From an uncultured Parafilimonas sp. (GTDB lineage Bacteria; Bacteroidota; Bacteroidia; Chitinophagales; Chitinophagaceae), in contig CALAGJ010000001.1 of the NCBI GenBank assembly GCA_937892395.1, positions 1-35,065 of the forward strand: DNA of 35,065 nt. The letters run 5' to 3'. Below the pieces are notes generated by a model. It was not told the DNA's origin and ran no database searches. It worked only from the letters and a program-made list of their open reading frames with translations. The stretch's first letter is position 1. Each line of letters starts with the position of its first letter. Below are positions 1 through 7,730 of this stretch, piece by piece. A program made the position numbers and the translations under genes.

Positions 1-130
1 AATCATCAATATATATTGTTGATCATTTAATCTATAATGGATCACTATATTTTATTTATGCTTAACCGAAAGTGTAATTGCAAATCTTTTATTATCCTAT
101 TCTCACTTTATTTGCAGAAATTTTTTAACG

Positions 131-2164
131 ATGTATAAATATTTATTGCCATTAGTCTTATTTATTGGCAGCACCGCATCGGTAGATGCACAGAAAAAAA
201 AGGCACCAAACGCAGGGCCATTTATCAATAAAGCCAATATGGATCTCACACAAAAGCCGGGAGATAATTTTTATCTATATGCCAATGGTGCATGGCTAAG
301 CAGTAATCCTGTACCCGCCAGCAAAACAAGATGGGGCAGTTTTGACATTCTGCGCCAAAGTAGCTTAGATCGCTTAAAATTACTATGTGAGCAAGCCGCT
401 GCTAACAGAGATAAAAATAGCTTATATCAAAGAGTCGGCGATTTTTATGCAAGTGCTATGGACAGTGCTGCTATAGAGGCTTTGGGTGCTACACCTATAC
501 AAGCTGACATGAAGAAATTGGATGCTATTACCAATAAGGATGAGGTTTTAAATGCCATTGCAACTTTGCGTACACGTGGTCTTGGTAGCCCATTGTTTGG
601 CTTTAGAATAGATCAGGATGATAAGGATGTAAATGTGTATATACCATTCCTCTCACAAGGCGGCACATCATTGCCCGATAGGGATTATTATCTTAAACAA
701 GATGCACGCAATAAAAATATCAGGGATGAATATGTAAAATACATTACAGATATGTTTGTGCTTGCCGGGGATAATGCAAGCATAGCCGCAGGCAAAGCTT
801 CTTCAATACTCAGCTTAGAAACAGGATTGGCCAAAGCACAAATGAGCAGAGTGGATATGAGAGATCCCAAAAAAACATACAATAAACTCTCCGTGGCAGA
901 CCTCGTAAAAAGCACGCCAGGTATAAACTGGAATGATATGCTTACTGCCATGAAAATTAAATCCGTGGACAGCATTATTACCAACAACCCAGCTTTTTTA
1001 AAAACAGCTGATGCATTGCTTAGTGCCGTGCCTTTAGACACCTGGAAAGCTTATTTACAATGGTATATCATCAAAGTAAATGCGGACTATTTGAGCAGTA
1101 ATTTTGTGAATCGCAAATTCCAATTTACAAAAGTACTTAGTGGTCAAAAAGAAATAACACCACGCTGGCAGCGCATGACGGGGTTAGTGGATGGTGGTCT
1201 TGGTGAATTACTCGGTCAACTCTATGTAGAAAAATATTTTAATGATGCTGCCAAGCAGCGAATGCTGGGCCTTGTCTCCAATATTCAATCAACATTTGGT
1301 GAGCGCATACAAGCATTGGCATGGATGAGTCCCGAAACAAAATTGAAAGCTATGGAAAAATTAAATTCCATTGTGAATAAAATTGGATTCCCAAATAGTT
1401 GGGAAACTTATGATGGCGTTGTTATCAATAGAAATGACTTAATAGCCAGTATCAGAAGCTTAAATAGCTGGGGTTATAATGATATGGTCAATAAACTCGG
1501 TAAGCCTGTGGACAAAACCGAATGGGGTATGACACCGCCAACCATCAATGCATATTATAATCCGGCAAACAATGAAATTGCATTTCCCGCAGGAATTTTG
1601 CAGTTTCCATTTTTTGATTTTGCAGCAGATGATGCTGTAAACTATGGCGGTATAGCTGCCGTAATAGGTCATGAACTTACACATGGCTTTGATGATGAAG
1701 GAAGGCAATATGCTGCTGATGGAAATCTTAAAGAATGGTGGACAGAATCTGACGATGCAAAGTTTAAAGTACTTGCAGATAAAGTAGTAGCACAATACAA
1801 TGCATTTACTGTAAATGATAGTTTGCATGTAAATGGCCAACTTACTTTGGGAGAAAATATTGCCGACCTTGGTGGGTTGAATATGGCCTATGCAGCATTC
1901 AAGAAAACTGCACAGGGCAAGAGCAACGAAAAAATTGATGGCTTTACACCAGATCAAAGATTCTTTTTAAGTTGGGCACAAGTATGGCGTAGTAATGCAC
2001 TACCGGAAACAGCCGCACAGTTGATCATCACAGATCCACATAGCCCAGGTATGTACCGCTGCAATGGTCCTGTAGTCAATATTGATGCATGGTATGCAGC
2101 ATTTAATATCCAACCTGGTGATGCTATGTTTATACCTGTAAATGAAAGAATTTATATTTGGTAA
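131..2164 (+). CDS. Secreted M13-family zinc metallopeptidase (PepO/neprilysin-like)
   Basis: Zinc endopeptidase of the M13 (neprilysin/PepO) family, expected to degrade peptides outside the cytoplasm. The first 20 residues look like a signal peptide ending SVDA before QKKK. An N-terminal DNFYLYANGAW block at about 45-55 is the family's usual opening. The zinc site HELTH is at 514-518, with the third ligand in ENIADLGG (Glu575), and NAYYNP lies upstream of it, as in the family. The length of 677 residues is normal. The chain ends RIYIW, where many members have a Cys four residues from the terminal Trp; the Cys is Ile here. The gene is monocistronic, with two hairpins downstream and no clear Shine-Dalgarno sequence. 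The family call is firm; the substrate is unknown. Confidence 0.95.
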   Translation: MYKYLLPLVLFIGSTASVDAQKKKAPNAGPFINKANMDLTQKPGDNFYLYANGAWLSSNPVPASKTRWGSFDILRQSSLDRLKLLCEQAAANRDKNSLYQRVGDFYASAMDSAAIEALGATPIQADMKKLDAITNKDEVLNAIATLRTRGLGSPLFGFRIDQDDKDVNVYIPFLSQGGTSLPDRDYYLKQDARNKNIRDEYVKYITDMFVLAGDNASIAAGKASSILSLETGLAKAQMSRVDMRDPKKTYNKLSVADLVKSTPGINWNDMLTAMKIKSVDSIITNNPAFLKTADALLSAVPLDTWKAYLQWYIIKVNADYLSSNFVNRKFQFTKVLSGQKEITPRWQRMTGLVDGGLGELLGQLYVEKYFNDAAKQRMLGLVSNIQSTFGERIQALAWMSPETKLKAMEKLNSIVNKIGFPNSWETYDGVVINRNDLIASIRSLNSWGYNDMVNKLGKPVDKTEWGMTPPTINAYYNPANNEIAFPAGILQFPFFDFAADDAVNYGGIAAVIGHELTHGFDDEGRQYAADGNLKEWWTESDDAKFKVLADKVVAQYNAFTVNDSLHVNGQLTLGENIADLGGLNMAYAAFKKTAQGKSNEKIDGFTPDQRFFLSWAQVWRSNALPETAAQLIITDPHSPGMYRCNGPVVNIDAWYAAFNIQPGDAMFIPVNERIYIW

Positions 2165-2178
2165 AAGCCAACAAAGTA

Positions 2179-2227
2179 TTTTTCAATAATGCATAACTAC
2201 CAACATCAGTAGTTATTTATTGAAAAA
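2179..2227 (+). repeat. Long interrupted hairpin after the M13 peptidase gene
   Basis: Outer arms of 11 nt (2179-2189 with 2217-2227) and inner arms of 8 nt (2193-2200 with 2209-2216) are perfectly complementary. They are separated only by a TGC bulge on the 5' side, and the loop is 8 nt. The structure begins about 15 nt after the stop codon and has no T-tract of its own. It could protect the mRNA 3' end or help the terminator just downstream. Confidence 0.6.
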
Positions 2228-2238
2228 TAAAATAGTGA

Positions 2239-2275
2239 GCCACAAAGTACATATACAATGCTTTGTGGCTTTTTT
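2239..2275 (+). terminator. Rho-independent terminator of the M13 peptidase gene
   Basis: A perfect 9-bp stem, GCCACAAAG (2239-2247) with CTTTGTGGC (2261-2269), has a 13-nt loop and runs straight into a T-tract (2270-2275). It follows the M13 peptidase gene on the same strand. Confidence 0.85.
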
Positions 2276-2471
2276 ATTAGAGAGAAGGCAATCTCTGAGT
2301 TATGGAAAATAACTCTATATAACCGATTCATCAGTCTTCTTCTAGCATCATTTCTCATTAACCGAAGGGAAAAACACCTACATCATTTTCATAAAATACG
2401 AAATAGGCATACCCTAATATTTATACACTTATATGGGGAAAACCTACTACCGAGTATTGGATACCAATCAA

Positions 2472-2497
2472 TTGTTAGGCTTAGTTTACTATGTTTG
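2472..2497 (+). promoter_or_regulatory. Candidate Bacteroidota promoter (TTG / TAnnTTTG) for the cyanophycinase gene
   Basis: TATGTTTG at 2490-2497 matches the Bacteroidota -7 box TAnnTTTG exactly. The nearest TTG (2472-2474) is 15 nt upstream, a little closer than the usual 17-23. A transcript would begin near 2502, downstream of the ATG at 2491, which argues for the start codon at 2521. Confidence 0.4.
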
Positions 2498-2520
2498 CGC
2501 CTATACCAACGATATCTCGA

Positions 2521-3408
2521 ATGATACCAAAAGGAAAATTAATAGCAGTTGGGGGGGCGGAAGACAAAGGAACAGATTTAGAAACCGGCGAAATACATCG
2601 GAACAACCTCAACTTTTTTGAGTTGGGCATACTAAAGCGGGTGGCGGCAGAAGCAGGCAATGAAGATGCGCATATAGAGGTAATCACTACTGCCAGTACG
2701 ATACCACAAGAAGTAGGTGAAAATTATCTGGAAGCATTTAGTAAAATTGGTTATGAAAATGTGGGCGTAATGAACATTCGTAACCGAGATGATGCACACC
2801 ATACTGACTACCTACGCAGATTAGAAGCCTGCGATGCAGTTATGTTTTCAGGAGGTAATCAAATGCGCCTCACTGCAATTTTTGGCGGCACCGTTTTCCT
2901 TGAAATTTTACAAAAAAGGTATCAAAAAGAAAATTTTCTAATTGCAGGCACAAGTGCCGGTGCCATGGCCATGAGCAGCACCATGATTTATGAAGGTAAT
3001 GCAGCCCGTGCACACTTAAAAGGCGAAGTAAAAATAACAACAGGTATCTGCCTCATGGACAATGTAATCTTTGATTCGCATTTTGAAAAGCGAGGCAGGT
3101 TTGGCAGATTGGCACAAGCTGTAGCTTCAAACCCCGCATGCATTGGAATTGGACTGGGCGAAGACACCGGCATGCTGATACGCCACGGCAATGAAATGGA
3201 AGCAATAGGAAGTGGTCTGGTCATAATCATTGACGGTCACGATGTACACCATACCAATATTGCCGATATACCACATGGCAATCCTATCAGTATTGAAAAC
3301 CTCAAAGTACATTTTTGTGCCAAAGGCAATGGCTTTATTTTAAATGAAAGAAAATTTGTGGAGTTAATGGGTCCTATTACCACACCTGTTATGACAGATG
3401 TATATTAA
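2521..3408 (+). CDS. Cyanophycinase (peptidase family S51)
   Basis: Serine exopeptidase of the cyanophycinase family, which releases beta-Asp-Arg dipeptides from cyanophycin. It opens with IPKGKLIAVGGAEDKG, the usual start of this family in Bacteroidota. The nucleophile elbow GTSAGAM is at about 143-149, with Ser145 as the catalytic residue, and a FSGGNQ segment lies before it. Downstream, FDSHFEKRGRFGRL and GIGLGEDTG are also typical of the family. The length of 295 residues is normal and there is no signal peptide, so it should be cytoplasmic. I chose the ATG at 2521 because the ATG at 2491 lies inside a TAnnTTTG box; starting at 2491 would add 10 residues. No cyanophycin synthetase gene is in the window. 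Confidence 0.9.
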   Translation: MIPKGKLIAVGGAEDKGTDLETGEIHRNNLNFFELGILKRVAAEAGNEDAHIEVITTASTIPQEVGENYLEAFSKIGYENVGVMNIRNRDDAHHTDYLRRLEACDAVMFSGGNQMRLTAIFGGTVFLEILQKRYQKENFLIAGTSAGAMAMSSTMIYEGNAARAHLKGEVKITTGICLMDNVIFDSHFEKRGRFGRLAQAVASNPACIGIGLGEDTGMLIRHGNEMEAIGSGLVIIIDGHDVHHTNIADIPHGNPISIENLKVHFCAKGNGFILNERKFVELMGPITTPVMTDVY

Positions 3409-3441
3409 GTCCATATTTAACATATAAAACGAATAAATGCC

Positions 3442-4137
3442 ATGAGTAAACATTTAGTATGGATTGTGTTGTTTGTGGCAGTGGCAGTATTGATGAGTTT
3501 TTTAAAAGATCAGCGCAAGAAAAAGCAATCTATTATTTTTTTTGGAGATTCCATTACAGAGGCCGGCGTCCAGCCGGGTGGATATATTGACCTGCTCCGC
3601 AATACATTTGAAAAAGAATTTCCGAATATTTTTACCCTATCAGGTGCCGGTATTGGTGGTAATAAAATCTATGATTTATACCTCAGATTAGAAGAGGATG
3701 TAATACAAAAAGCACCAAAATGGGTGGTTATTTATGTAGGCATAAATGATGTATGGCATAAGCAACTGTTTGGCACAGGCACAGATATAGATAAGTTTCA
3801 AAAGTTTTATCAAACCATCATTACAAAGTTAAACGCAGCGGGTATTCAGCCCATATTGTGTACGCCCTCTCTCATTGGCGAAATGCAAATGGGTGCTAAT
3901 TGTTGTGATGAGGATTTGCAAATTTTTTCAGCAGCCATAAAAGCTTTGGCGCAAAAAAATGAATGTCCAATTGCAGATATGCAGGAAAGTTTTAGAAACT
4001 ATGAATCAAAAAATAATTTGGACAACAAATCATCCGGATTGCTCACTACGGATGGTGTTCATTTGACCCCTTCGGGGAATGGGCTTGCGGCAGAAACTTT
4101 ATGGCAGGTGCTCTTGCAAACCTGTACAAAAAAATAA
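3442..4137 (+). CDS. Membrane-anchored SGNH/GDSL-family hydrolase
   Basis: Lipase/esterase-type hydrolase of the SGNH superfamily. Residues 5-21 form one hydrophobic segment, so the protein is probably anchored in the inner membrane or exported. The four SGNH blocks are visible: GDSI with Ser37, the block II glycine in GAGIGGNK (about 69-76), GIND with Asn102, and DGVH with Asp204 and His207 as the rest of the triad. The length of 231 residues is typical. It follows the cyanophycinase gene by 33 nt and may be cotranscribed with it. The natural substrate (acetyl-sugar, phospholipid or other ester) cannot be read from the sequence. Confidence 0.88.
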   Translation: MSKHLVWIVLFVAVAVLMSFLKDQRKKKQSIIFFGDSITEAGVQPGGYIDLLRNTFEKEFPNIFTLSGAGIGGNKIYDLYLRLEEDVIQKAPKWVVIYVGINDVWHKQLFGTGTDIDKFQKFYQTIITKLNAAGIQPILCTPSLIGEMQMGANCCDEDLQIFSAAIKALAQKNECPIADMQESFRNYESKNNLDNKSSGLLTTDGVHLTPSGNGLAAETLWQVLLQTCTKK

Positions 4138-4163
4138 TCCCGCAGCGTAAACCACGGGATTTT
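4136..4163 (+). terminator. Probable terminator after the SGNH hydrolase gene
   Basis: The stem AATCCCG (4136-4142) pairs with CGGGATT (4155-4161) and leads into TTTT. The 5' arm overlaps the stop codon of the SGNH hydrolase gene. The T-run is short, so termination may be partial. Confidence 0.55.
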
Positions 4164-4232
4164 ATGAGCAAGCAACCAAACGACACTGGAAAGACATACT
4201 CCAGATGGATGCAAAATAGGGGTTTTATCATT

Positions 4233-4255
4233 ACAAACAATTGTTTGTTTTTTTT
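4233..4255 (+). terminator. A+T-rich hairpin with long T-tract upstream of kdsC
   Basis: ACAAACAATTGTTTGT (4233-4248) is a perfect 16-bp palindrome that can fold with an AATT loop and runs into an unbroken T-tract. The stem is weak. The hairpin sits about 25 nt before the kdsC start, so it could end upstream transcription or attenuate kdsC. Confidence 0.45.
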
Positions 4256-4279
4256 AGACAATAAAGTTCATATAGATTT

Positions 4280-4795
4280 ATGTTGGAAAAATTGAGGTAT
4301 ATAAAGTGTTTTGTTTTTGATATTGATGGTGTGCTTACTGACGGCAGTTTGATAGTGATGCCTGGTAATCAGCTTATACGCACCATGCATGTAAAAGATG
4401 GATATGCCTTGCAACTGGCTGTGAAAAATGGATTAAAAGTGATTATCATTTCCGGAGGCAATGCAATAGAAGTAAAAGAGCGATTAGAAAAATTGGGTAT
4501 TTCCGACATTATTTTATCAGCTCAAGATAAGCTAAAACATATCCAAGCATTTGCAGCATCTTATAACCTTTCTGCTCATGAAATTTTATGTATGGGCGAT
4601 GATGTACCCGATATCGAAATGCTTGAATTTGCAGGTGTTTCAGCCTGCCCGGCAGATGCTGTGGGTGAGGTGCTTAAAATTTGTCAATACATATCACCCA
4701 TTGCCGGAGGCAAAGGATGTGCTAGAGATATTATAGAAAAAACAATGAAAATACAAGGCATCTGGCACAAGGATACAACCGTATCTTCAATATAA
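4280..4795 (+). CDS. kdsC: 3-deoxy-D-manno-octulosonate 8-phosphate (KDO-8-P) phosphatase, HAD family
   Basis: HAD-superfamily phosphatase of the KdsC type, which dephosphorylates KDO-8-P to KDO for lipid A inner-core synthesis in the cytoplasm. Motif I is FDIDGVLTDG with nucleophile Asp14 and acid/base Asp16. Motif II is the Ser in IIISGGNA, motif III the Lys in QDKLKHI, and motif IV GDDVPDIEML. The length of 171 residues with no cap domain fits the C0 tetrameric KdsC group. The related CMP-N-acylneuraminate phosphatase fold cannot be excluded from motifs alone, but KdsC is the usual single copy in these bacteria. Confidence 0.88.
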   Translation: MLEKLRYIKCFVFDIDGVLTDGSLIVMPGNQLIRTMHVKDGYALQLAVKNGLKVIIISGGNAIEVKERLEKLGISDIILSAQDKLKHIQAFAASYNLSAHEILCMGDDVPDIEMLEFAGVSACPADAVGEVLKICQYISPIAGGKGCARDIIEKTMKIQGIWHKDTTVSSI

Positions 4796-4904
4796 ATTTT
4801 GATGCCAACACAAAAAGAATTGCTCAATGAGTGAGTGTACAAGCTTTTACTCCACACTACACCGTTTTTATAAAAGGCCACTCTATCAAAAGAGTCAAGT
4901 TATT

Positions 4905-5264
4905 TTAAATTGAATCCAAAATTTCTGCTTGCAATTTTTTGGGTAATGATTGTACTACCAACAACCAAGAATCATCAATCCACTCTTTTAATAATTTCTG
5001 TTTTGCCGGAGGCGATGCAATAATTGTATTCCAATGTTTTTTATTCATGTGATAACCGGGCAAAACATAATTATAGGTTTCTCTTAGTTCAATGGCTTTA
5101 TCCGGGTCGCATTTTACATTAAACCTTAAGTCTTCTCTATCTAATGGAAGTAATAAAAAAGCTTTGCCCCCAACTTTAAACACGATAATATCAGGACCAA
5201 AAGGCAGTGATTCTTCCGCCATCTTTTTGGATAAACAATAGCTTCTTATTTCTTCAATATTCAT
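4905..5264 (-). CDS. MmcQ/YjbR family protein
   Basis: Small (119 residues) protein of the MmcQ/YjbR (DUF419) family, which has a CyaY-like double-wing fold often described as DNA-binding. Recognisable features are the N-terminal IEEIRSYCLSKKMAEESLPFG block, the central FLLLPLDREDLRFNVKCDP strand region and the GYHMNKKHWNTI segment, which is the family signature. No signal peptide or TM segment is present. It is convergent with kdsC, with about 110 nt between the two stops. The biochemical role of the family is not established. Confidence 0.85.
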   Translation of the reverse strand: MNIEEIRSYCLSKKMAEESLPFGPDIIVFKVGGKAFLLLPLDREDLRFNVKCDPDKAIELRETYNYVLPGYHMNKKHWNTIIASPPAKQKLLKEWIDDSWLLVVQSLPKKLQAEILDSI

Positions 5265-5419
5265 TTGGATGATTGTTTAGAATTCAATGTATTAACTATC
5301 AAAATATTTTTAATATCAACATATAATAAAAGTGTTGACATGATACTATAGTTACAAAAGTAAAGGGCAAAAAAATTGCTAATGGTCATAATTTGTAAAA
5401 TCAAGTAGGTGACTATCCA

Positions 5420-6502
5420 TCATTTTAGTAAGACGGACTCCATGTAACAATCCAAAAACGCTTCATTCACACCTTTAAGTTTTCTCTTTTGGCAAAGTGC
5501 AGTTAGCTCTTCAACAGCAGAATATGGAAAGAACCGAGTATTTAATGAATGAAATTGTGGCTTGTTGGCTTCTTTAATTACTTTGGCTCTATCTTCATCT
5601 GGTGCTACTATTACATATCTTACATCTTGTAATGGAATAAAATTATCTTGAAAGTTTTTCATCCTGGTAAGACCACTAATTACTCCAGTTGAATGCTCAA
5701 TTTCTATAACTGCAGGCATTAATTTACCATTCTTAAACCAAATACAATCAATAAGTAAAGCAGCTTGACTTGCTTCGGTATAGGCATAGAGTAGTTTTTC
5801 ATTTTTCAAGGATACGATTACGCCATCGAGTTCACCAAGTTTCTTTTGTTGATATATGATGCCCTTGTCATTTTGCGCAATCCATGTTCTGAAATTTAAT
5901 TGCTTGCCAATAATGTAGAGTGCAACCTGCATTTGTGAGTGCCTTCTTTGAATGTCAATATTCATTTCAGTTGGCTTAAAATCGGTTGGCAATACAAGGG
6001 AATCATAAACGACTTCTAAAGTTGGAACTTCCGAAATAACCATTTCGGTCTTAATTTCTTGAAAAACCCCCGACTGATGTGGTTCGTTTGGTGTCCACAT
6101 CAAATGCTTATGCCCCCTTTTTATTTTGGGCTTACCAGCAATACTTTCGATTCGACCTGGATAACAAAATTGAAACTGAGGGGTATATGCAAGTAATGTT
6201 TCCAATACACTTCTTGTGTTGAAACTTGCGCCTAAGATTCGATCAATATTAAATGGTTGTCCGACCGAAATAGCATTTGCAATTCTCCAAATCATTTCAA
6301 CAGAAATAGTTGTCGGCTTCTTACTTTTTTTTGTTTCACCTTTAGCCGGATTCCATCTGTTTATCCAAATTGGGCCTTCTGGTAGATCTACATTTGCAAT
6401 CTCAATTAGTCCTTTGTTTTTTGGATTGAGATAATTGTAAGTGGTATTTTTATCAAGCTGATTGATAAATGCTACTATATTGCTTGCTGTCAGTTTCTGC
6501 AT
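5420..6502 (-). CDS. Putative type II restriction endonuclease (PD-(D/E)XK-like)
   Basis: Likely the nuclease partner of the adjacent C5 methyltransferase. I do not recognise the exact family. The C-terminal half has a plausible PD-(D/E)XK core: Asp252 in LIDCIWF, then Glu267 and Glu269 in AVIEIEHSTG (an E-x-E form), followed by a helix GLTRMKNFQDN and a strand VRYVIVAPDED. LGELDGVIV at about 222-230 may add another acidic residue. The N-terminal half, including RRHSQMQVALYIIG (186-199), may bind DNA. The first 50 nt overlap the 3' end of the methyltransferase gene in another frame, so the two are transcribed together with the methyltransferase first. Recognition sequence unknown. Confidence 0.7.
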   Translation of the reverse strand: MQKLTASNIVAFINQLDKNTTYNYLNPKNKGLIEIANVDLPEGPIWINRWNPAKGETKKSKKPTTISVEMIWRIANAISVGQPFNIDRILGASFNTRSVLETLLAYTPQFQFCYPGRIESIAGKPKIKRGHKHLMWTPNEPHQSGVFQEIKTEMVISEVPTLEVVYDSLVLPTDFKPTEMNIDIQRRHSQMQVALYIIGKQLNFRTWIAQNDKGIIYQQKKLGELDGVIVSLKNEKLLYAYTEASQAALLIDCIWFKNGKLMPAVIEIEHSTGVISGLTRMKNFQDNFIPLQDVRYVIVAPDEDRAKVIKEANKPQFHSLNTRFFPYSAVEELTALCQKRKLKGVNEAFLDCYMESVLLK

Positions 6503-7652
6503 ACGATTCTTTCAGATCTTTAATTGGGTTTTCATAAATAAAATCAAGAATATTTTGAGCAAGTCCTTTTGCAGCTAAATATGGAACACCATTCCCAATA
6601 GTCTTAAACATATCAGTGAGTGTAATATTTTCAGGAATCACAAATTCCTTTGGAAGAGATTGAATTGCTAATGCTTCAGCAGCAGAAAGTCTTCTTGCTT
6701 TATATGGATGTAGATGCACTTCATTATTTCCATAAGCTGCTGTTGGAGAATATCGCCAACGATGCAGACGCTTATAGGACTTTTTTAAATCATCACCCTC
6801 TGCAATCACTTCAAATTTTGCAAGTCCAGCACGTGGAGTAAAATAATGTTCAGCATTTGCATGGCTGATGACTTCATTTTTTTTAAACCAATATTCTACA
6901 GTAAGTTCAATTGGCACATTTTCAGGTTTTGGGATTATGCTATTTTGCTCGAATTTATTCTGTCTCGGCCATTCAATTCCAAATACTTCTTGAGCTTTAT
7001 ACAGCGTATTTTTATCCCAATTGAAATTTTTTATTAAGGGTGAACCATTCAATTTAAAACCTAAATCGCCCAACACATTTCTTTGAAATCCAATTAAAAT
7101 AATTCTATCCCGATCTTGAGGTACCCCATACTCAATAGCATTAATAAGTCTTTCAGTAATGTAGTAACCTGCACTTATCAATTTCATTTTCATTGATTCA
7201 AAAAAATTGCGATGTTTTGCAGTTCTATAAAGACCTTTTACATTTTCAAACAAAAAGAAATCTGGTTTACTCCTACATATTAATTCAACATAAGTCCCAG
7301 ATAATTTTCCATTTTCACCAGACTGTCCTTTGTTCTTTCCAGCTATAGAAAAATCTGGACAGGGTGGCCCTCCAATAAATCCAATTAAATCATGAGTTTT
7401 CTTTGCCTCAATTAAATTTTCTTTAAGCCAAAGTGAATGAAGATTAGTTAAATTTTCGGTGATATCAGCAATTTGTATTCCAAAACAAGGTTGAACAATA
7501 TTGAGTTTTTCCCTTGATCTTCTATAAATTTCAGCAAAGGCACTATGATTCTCATTTACAAATAAAGTTTGGAAATGATTGGTTGTTTCAAAACCTAAAT
7601 CAAGGAAACCAGCACCTGCAAAAAATGAAAATATGCCTATTTTATTGTTCAT
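6453..7652 (-). CDS. DNA (cytosine-5) methyltransferase of a restriction-modification system
   Basis: C5-cytosine DNA methyltransferase, the protective half of a type II restriction-modification pair. All key motifs are present: I (FSFFAGAGFLDLGFE, 8-22), IV with the catalytic Cys98 in GGPPCPD, VI (LFENVKG, Glu136), VIII (QDRDR, 179-183), IX (RRLSAAEALAIQSLP) and X (TIGNGVPYLAAKGLAQ). The target recognition region between VIII and IX is about 140 residues, enough for a single specificity. I start at the ATG at 7652 because MNNKIGIFSFF is the usual lead into motif I; a start at 7685 would add 11 unlikely residues. No controller (C) protein or Vsr gene is adjacent. Confidence 0.93.
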   Translation of the reverse strand: MNNKIGIFSFFAGAGFLDLGFETTNHFQTLFVNENHSAFAEIYRRSREKLNIVQPCFGIQIADITENLTNLHSLWLKENLIEAKKTHDLIGFIGGPPCPDFSIAGKNKGQSGENGKLSGTYVELICRSKPDFFLFENVKGLYRTAKHRNFFESMKMKLISAGYYITERLINAIEYGVPQDRDRIILIGFQRNVLGDLGFKLNGSPLIKNFNWDKNTLYKAQEVFGIEWPRQNKFEQNSIIPKPENVPIELTVEYWFKKNEVISHANAEHYFTPRAGLAKFEVIAEGDDLKKSYKRLHRWRYSPTAAYGNNEVHLHPYKARRLSAAEALAIQSLPKEFVIPENITLTDMFKTIGNGVPYLAAKGLAQNILDFIYENPIKDLKESYAETDSKQYSSIYQSA

Positions 7653-7730
7653 ATCACAATACAAATTAAGCATAATAAAATACAAGAGGCTAAATTACAT
7701 AAAATTTTTTATCAACAATTTCAAAAACCC

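Larger units (their letters stand above)
2165..2520. other. Intergenic region between the M13 peptidase and cyanophycinase genes
   Basis: This spacer holds the two hairpins after the peptidase gene (2179-2275). From about 2280 it holds A+T-rich DNA without a convincing gene, and its last 30 bases carry the candidate promoter of the cyanophycinase gene. An open stretch at 2258-2524 (+) starts inside the terminator and has no family-like composition, so it was not accepted as a gene. Confidence 0.6.

Noticed and set aside
1460..1957. Open frame of 165 codons on the minus strand inside the M13 peptidase gene
   Set aside because: Antisense to the zinc-site region; the product is Cys/Ile-rich and looks like a by-product of A+T-rich codons.
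2258..2524. Open frame of 88 codons after the M13 peptidase gene
   Set aside because: It starts inside the terminator hairpin and overlaps the cyanophycinase promoter and start; no family resemblance.
4880..4895. Small hairpin ACTCT/AGAGT between kdsC and the YjbR gene
   Set aside because: The 5-bp stem and poor T-tracts on both strands are too weak to call a terminator.
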